A stretch of DNA of 14,948 nt from UBA1181 sp045113275 (GTDB taxonomy: Bacteria; Bacteroidota; Bacteroidia; Bacteroidales; Paludibacteraceae). The DNA is taken from contig JBGUIU010000225.1 of NCBI GenBank assembly GCA_045113275.1, forward strand, positions 1 to 14,948, read 5' to 3'. The position numbers and the translations under genes were made by a program. Every line of letters begins with the position of its first letter. Positions within the stretch are counted from its first letter, which is position 1. The notes below the pieces were generated by a model. That model was not told the DNA's origin, searched no databases, and was given only the letters and a program-made list of their open reading frames with translations. Positions 13,561-14,948 of this stretch are shown here, in pieces.

Positions 13561-14948
13561 ATTTACCAACATAAACATTACTACTTCCTGTAAGATATGC
13601 CTTGCCTTTGGAATTGAAGGTACTATCTCCTGATGATTCACATTTTAATTTTCCTCCAAATTCAAGTTTTGCATCCTTATCAACACTTAGATTCAACTTG
13701 CCTGAAACAGATGTTTTGCAATCTTTGGCAACTGAAACATCAGACTGTCCATTGATGGTTCGCTTACTGTCTTTTTCTACCGTCTCTTCCGACTTTCCTT
13801 TGACACTAACAGAACAATCTTTTTCTACTTTCTGTGTGAAACTACCACCAACGGAAACTTCAAAATCCTTGCCCGATGTCTGTGTGATTTGCTCATCTGC
13901 CTTCAATGTGATGTTTTTAGACATGAGTTTTATCTCCTCCAACGACTTGATTAATATCGTTTTTTGTGAAGTACTCAATTCTATACTATTTCCATTGTCA
14001 TCGGCAAGTAATATACTCCATCCTCCGCCTTTGTCATCAGAAAAGACAAGACGATGTCCACTCTTAGTGAATATGCTTCTTGTATTATTACCGCTGCCAC
14101 CACCATTTCCAGTCTTTCCGCCAAACAAGCTACCCATCACATACGGACGAGAGGGATCTCCATATTCGAATCCAACCATCACTTGATCACCGACCTCTGG
14201 CACAAACACCATGCCTCGATTCTTCATGCCACTTCCTCCGGCATCGGGACTCTGCACCTGAATCCAATTGGTGTTCTTGCTCATTCGCTTCTGCCAATCG
14301 AACTGCACCTGAACCCGTCCGATACTCTTCGGATCGGAGTTACTGCTCACCGTCGCCACCTCTGGATAGGCCTTCACCCTGTCAAGATACTGCTGGGTGA
14401 CATACTCATGTCCGTCTGGCGTCGCTATGAAATGGTTGCTGTAATTACCCGCCTTATTCACCTTATGCACGATACTCATGATGCGGAACTTGCCCATCGA
14501 ATCAACTTGCATCTTCGACGGGAAGCTGATCTCCACCACGCAACCCAACTTGATGCGGCATGTACGGGTCTCCCCTTCTATGTTAAGCATTCCTCCCTCA
14601 AGGGTACGCTGTTTGTTGTCGGCATACGACATCAGATAGCCCTTATCTGTCAGCGGTGAGCCGGAAGCGATCCGCTCCCCTTCCTCATAGAGTCGGTCAG
14701 AGGCTTTCGCCACATCCCCCAGCATCCCAGTCAGAGAGGCTTTGCTGGCATTGGCACAATCCATGGTGTCTGGTTCTACGAAATACTCATAGGCCGACAC
14801 CTTGTGTGGCAGGATGGAGGCATGGGTACGGAGACTGAAGACATCCTGTTCAAAGACCAGTGTCTCCTCCCCGCAATTACCTGGCTTGCCAAACCACAAT
14901 TTCTTGCCGTCGTAGAAAAATAGTTCGTTGTAAGTGCTGGAGAGACGG
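13559..14948 (-). CDS. vgrG: VgrG (TssI) spike protein, C-terminal part
   Basis: The frame is open from the window edge (visible N-end: RLSSTYNELFFYDGKK) to a TAG stop at 13559-13561, so the start lies outside; 463 residues are visible. VgrG trimers form the T6SS puncturing spike. Visible parts are the end of the gp27-like base, then a gp5-type OB fold (about visible residues 208-276: GRVQVQFDWQKRMSKNTNWI, FVPEVGDQVMVGFEYGDP, VMGSLFGG), a Gly-rich hinge (GNGGGSGNN), and a beta-helix needle. The needle holds four 16-residue repeats of V-x-KD (near-C-terminal VEKD, VEKD, VAKD, VDKD). There is no extra effector domain after the needle. The first half is G+C-richer than the needle part. It heads the visible operon and would carry the DUF4280 tip. 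Confidence 0.93.
   Translation of the reverse strand, partial: RLSSTYNELFFYDGKKLWFGKPGNCGEETLVFEQDVFSLRTHASILPHKVSAYEYFVEPDTMDCANASKASLTGMLGDVAKASDRLYEEGERIASGSPLTDKGYLMSYADNKQRTLEGGMLNIEGETRTCRIKLGCVVEISFPSKMQVDSMGKFRIMSIVHKVNKAGNYSNHFIATPDGHEYVTQQYLDRVKAYPEVATVSSNSDPKSIGRVQVQFDWQKRMSKNTNWIQVQSPDAGGSGMKNRGMVFVPEVGDQVMVGFEYGDPSRPYVMGSLFGGKTGNGGGSGNNTRSIFTKSGHRLVFSDDKGGGWSILLADDNGNSIELSTSQKTILIKSLEEIKLMSKNITLKADEQITQTSGKDFEVSVGGSFTQKVEKDCSVSVKGKSEETVEKDSKRTINGQSDVSVAKDCKTSVSGKLNLSVDKDAKLEFGGKLKCESSGDSTFNSKGKAYLTGSSNVYVGK

Noticed and set aside
13602..14659. Two long plus-strand frames opposite vgrG
   Set aside because: Shadows of the vgrG coding strand with no known protein pattern.

Overview
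The window looks like accessory DNA from a member of the Bacteroidales (Bacteroides or Prevotella type). Three things point there: a VgrG/DUF2235/DUF4280 gene set typical of the Bacteroidota type VI secretion system (T6SSiii), promoters matching the Bacteroidota consensus (TTTG, about 19 bp, TAnnTTTG), and short lipoprotein signal peptides. Genus and species cannot be told from this sequence alone.

Right half (6975-14948, all on the minus strand, reading from high to low coordinates). This is a compact T6SS spike, effector and immunity operon. It starts with the 3' part of vgrG (5' end outside the window). Next come an AT-rich pair: a DUF2235 (Tle1-like) protein whose catalytic Ser and His positions appear replaced, and a 351-aa protein resembling DUF2931 with an internal duplication. 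Then follow a 242-aa unknown protein translationally coupled to a DUF4280 PAAR-like spike tip, a free-standing HNH/ENDO VII-type nuclease with a WHH-like motif (here WHE), and a two-domain immunity-like protein. The likely logic is that VgrG plus the PAAR-like tip load the nuclease, perhaps with the 242-aa protein as adaptor, and the last gene protects the producer. Base composition splits the operon: the DUF2235 and 351-aa genes are much more AT-rich than either flank, so they look like an exchanged cassette.

Left half (1-6781). This is a patchwork of small cell-envelope genes. It holds a plus-strand membrane protein with nine ~26-residue YD-type repeats (5552-6781), a tandem pair of paralogous lipoproteins with a DUF3298/RsiV-like stretch (2319-4860), a frameshifted plus-strand gene whose start is related to the YD-repeat gene (1578-2182), a multi-pass membrane protein (829-1527), a small unknown gene that may be 5'-truncated (336-770), and the start of a lipoprotein with a nine-G tract right after its ATG (1-170). 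REP-like noncoding repeats lie on both sides of the duplicated lipoproteins, with a complex cluster at about 5040-5500. The duplications, repeats and broken gene suggest a recombining locus, possibly an immunity or defence array next to the T6SS operon. That role is inference.
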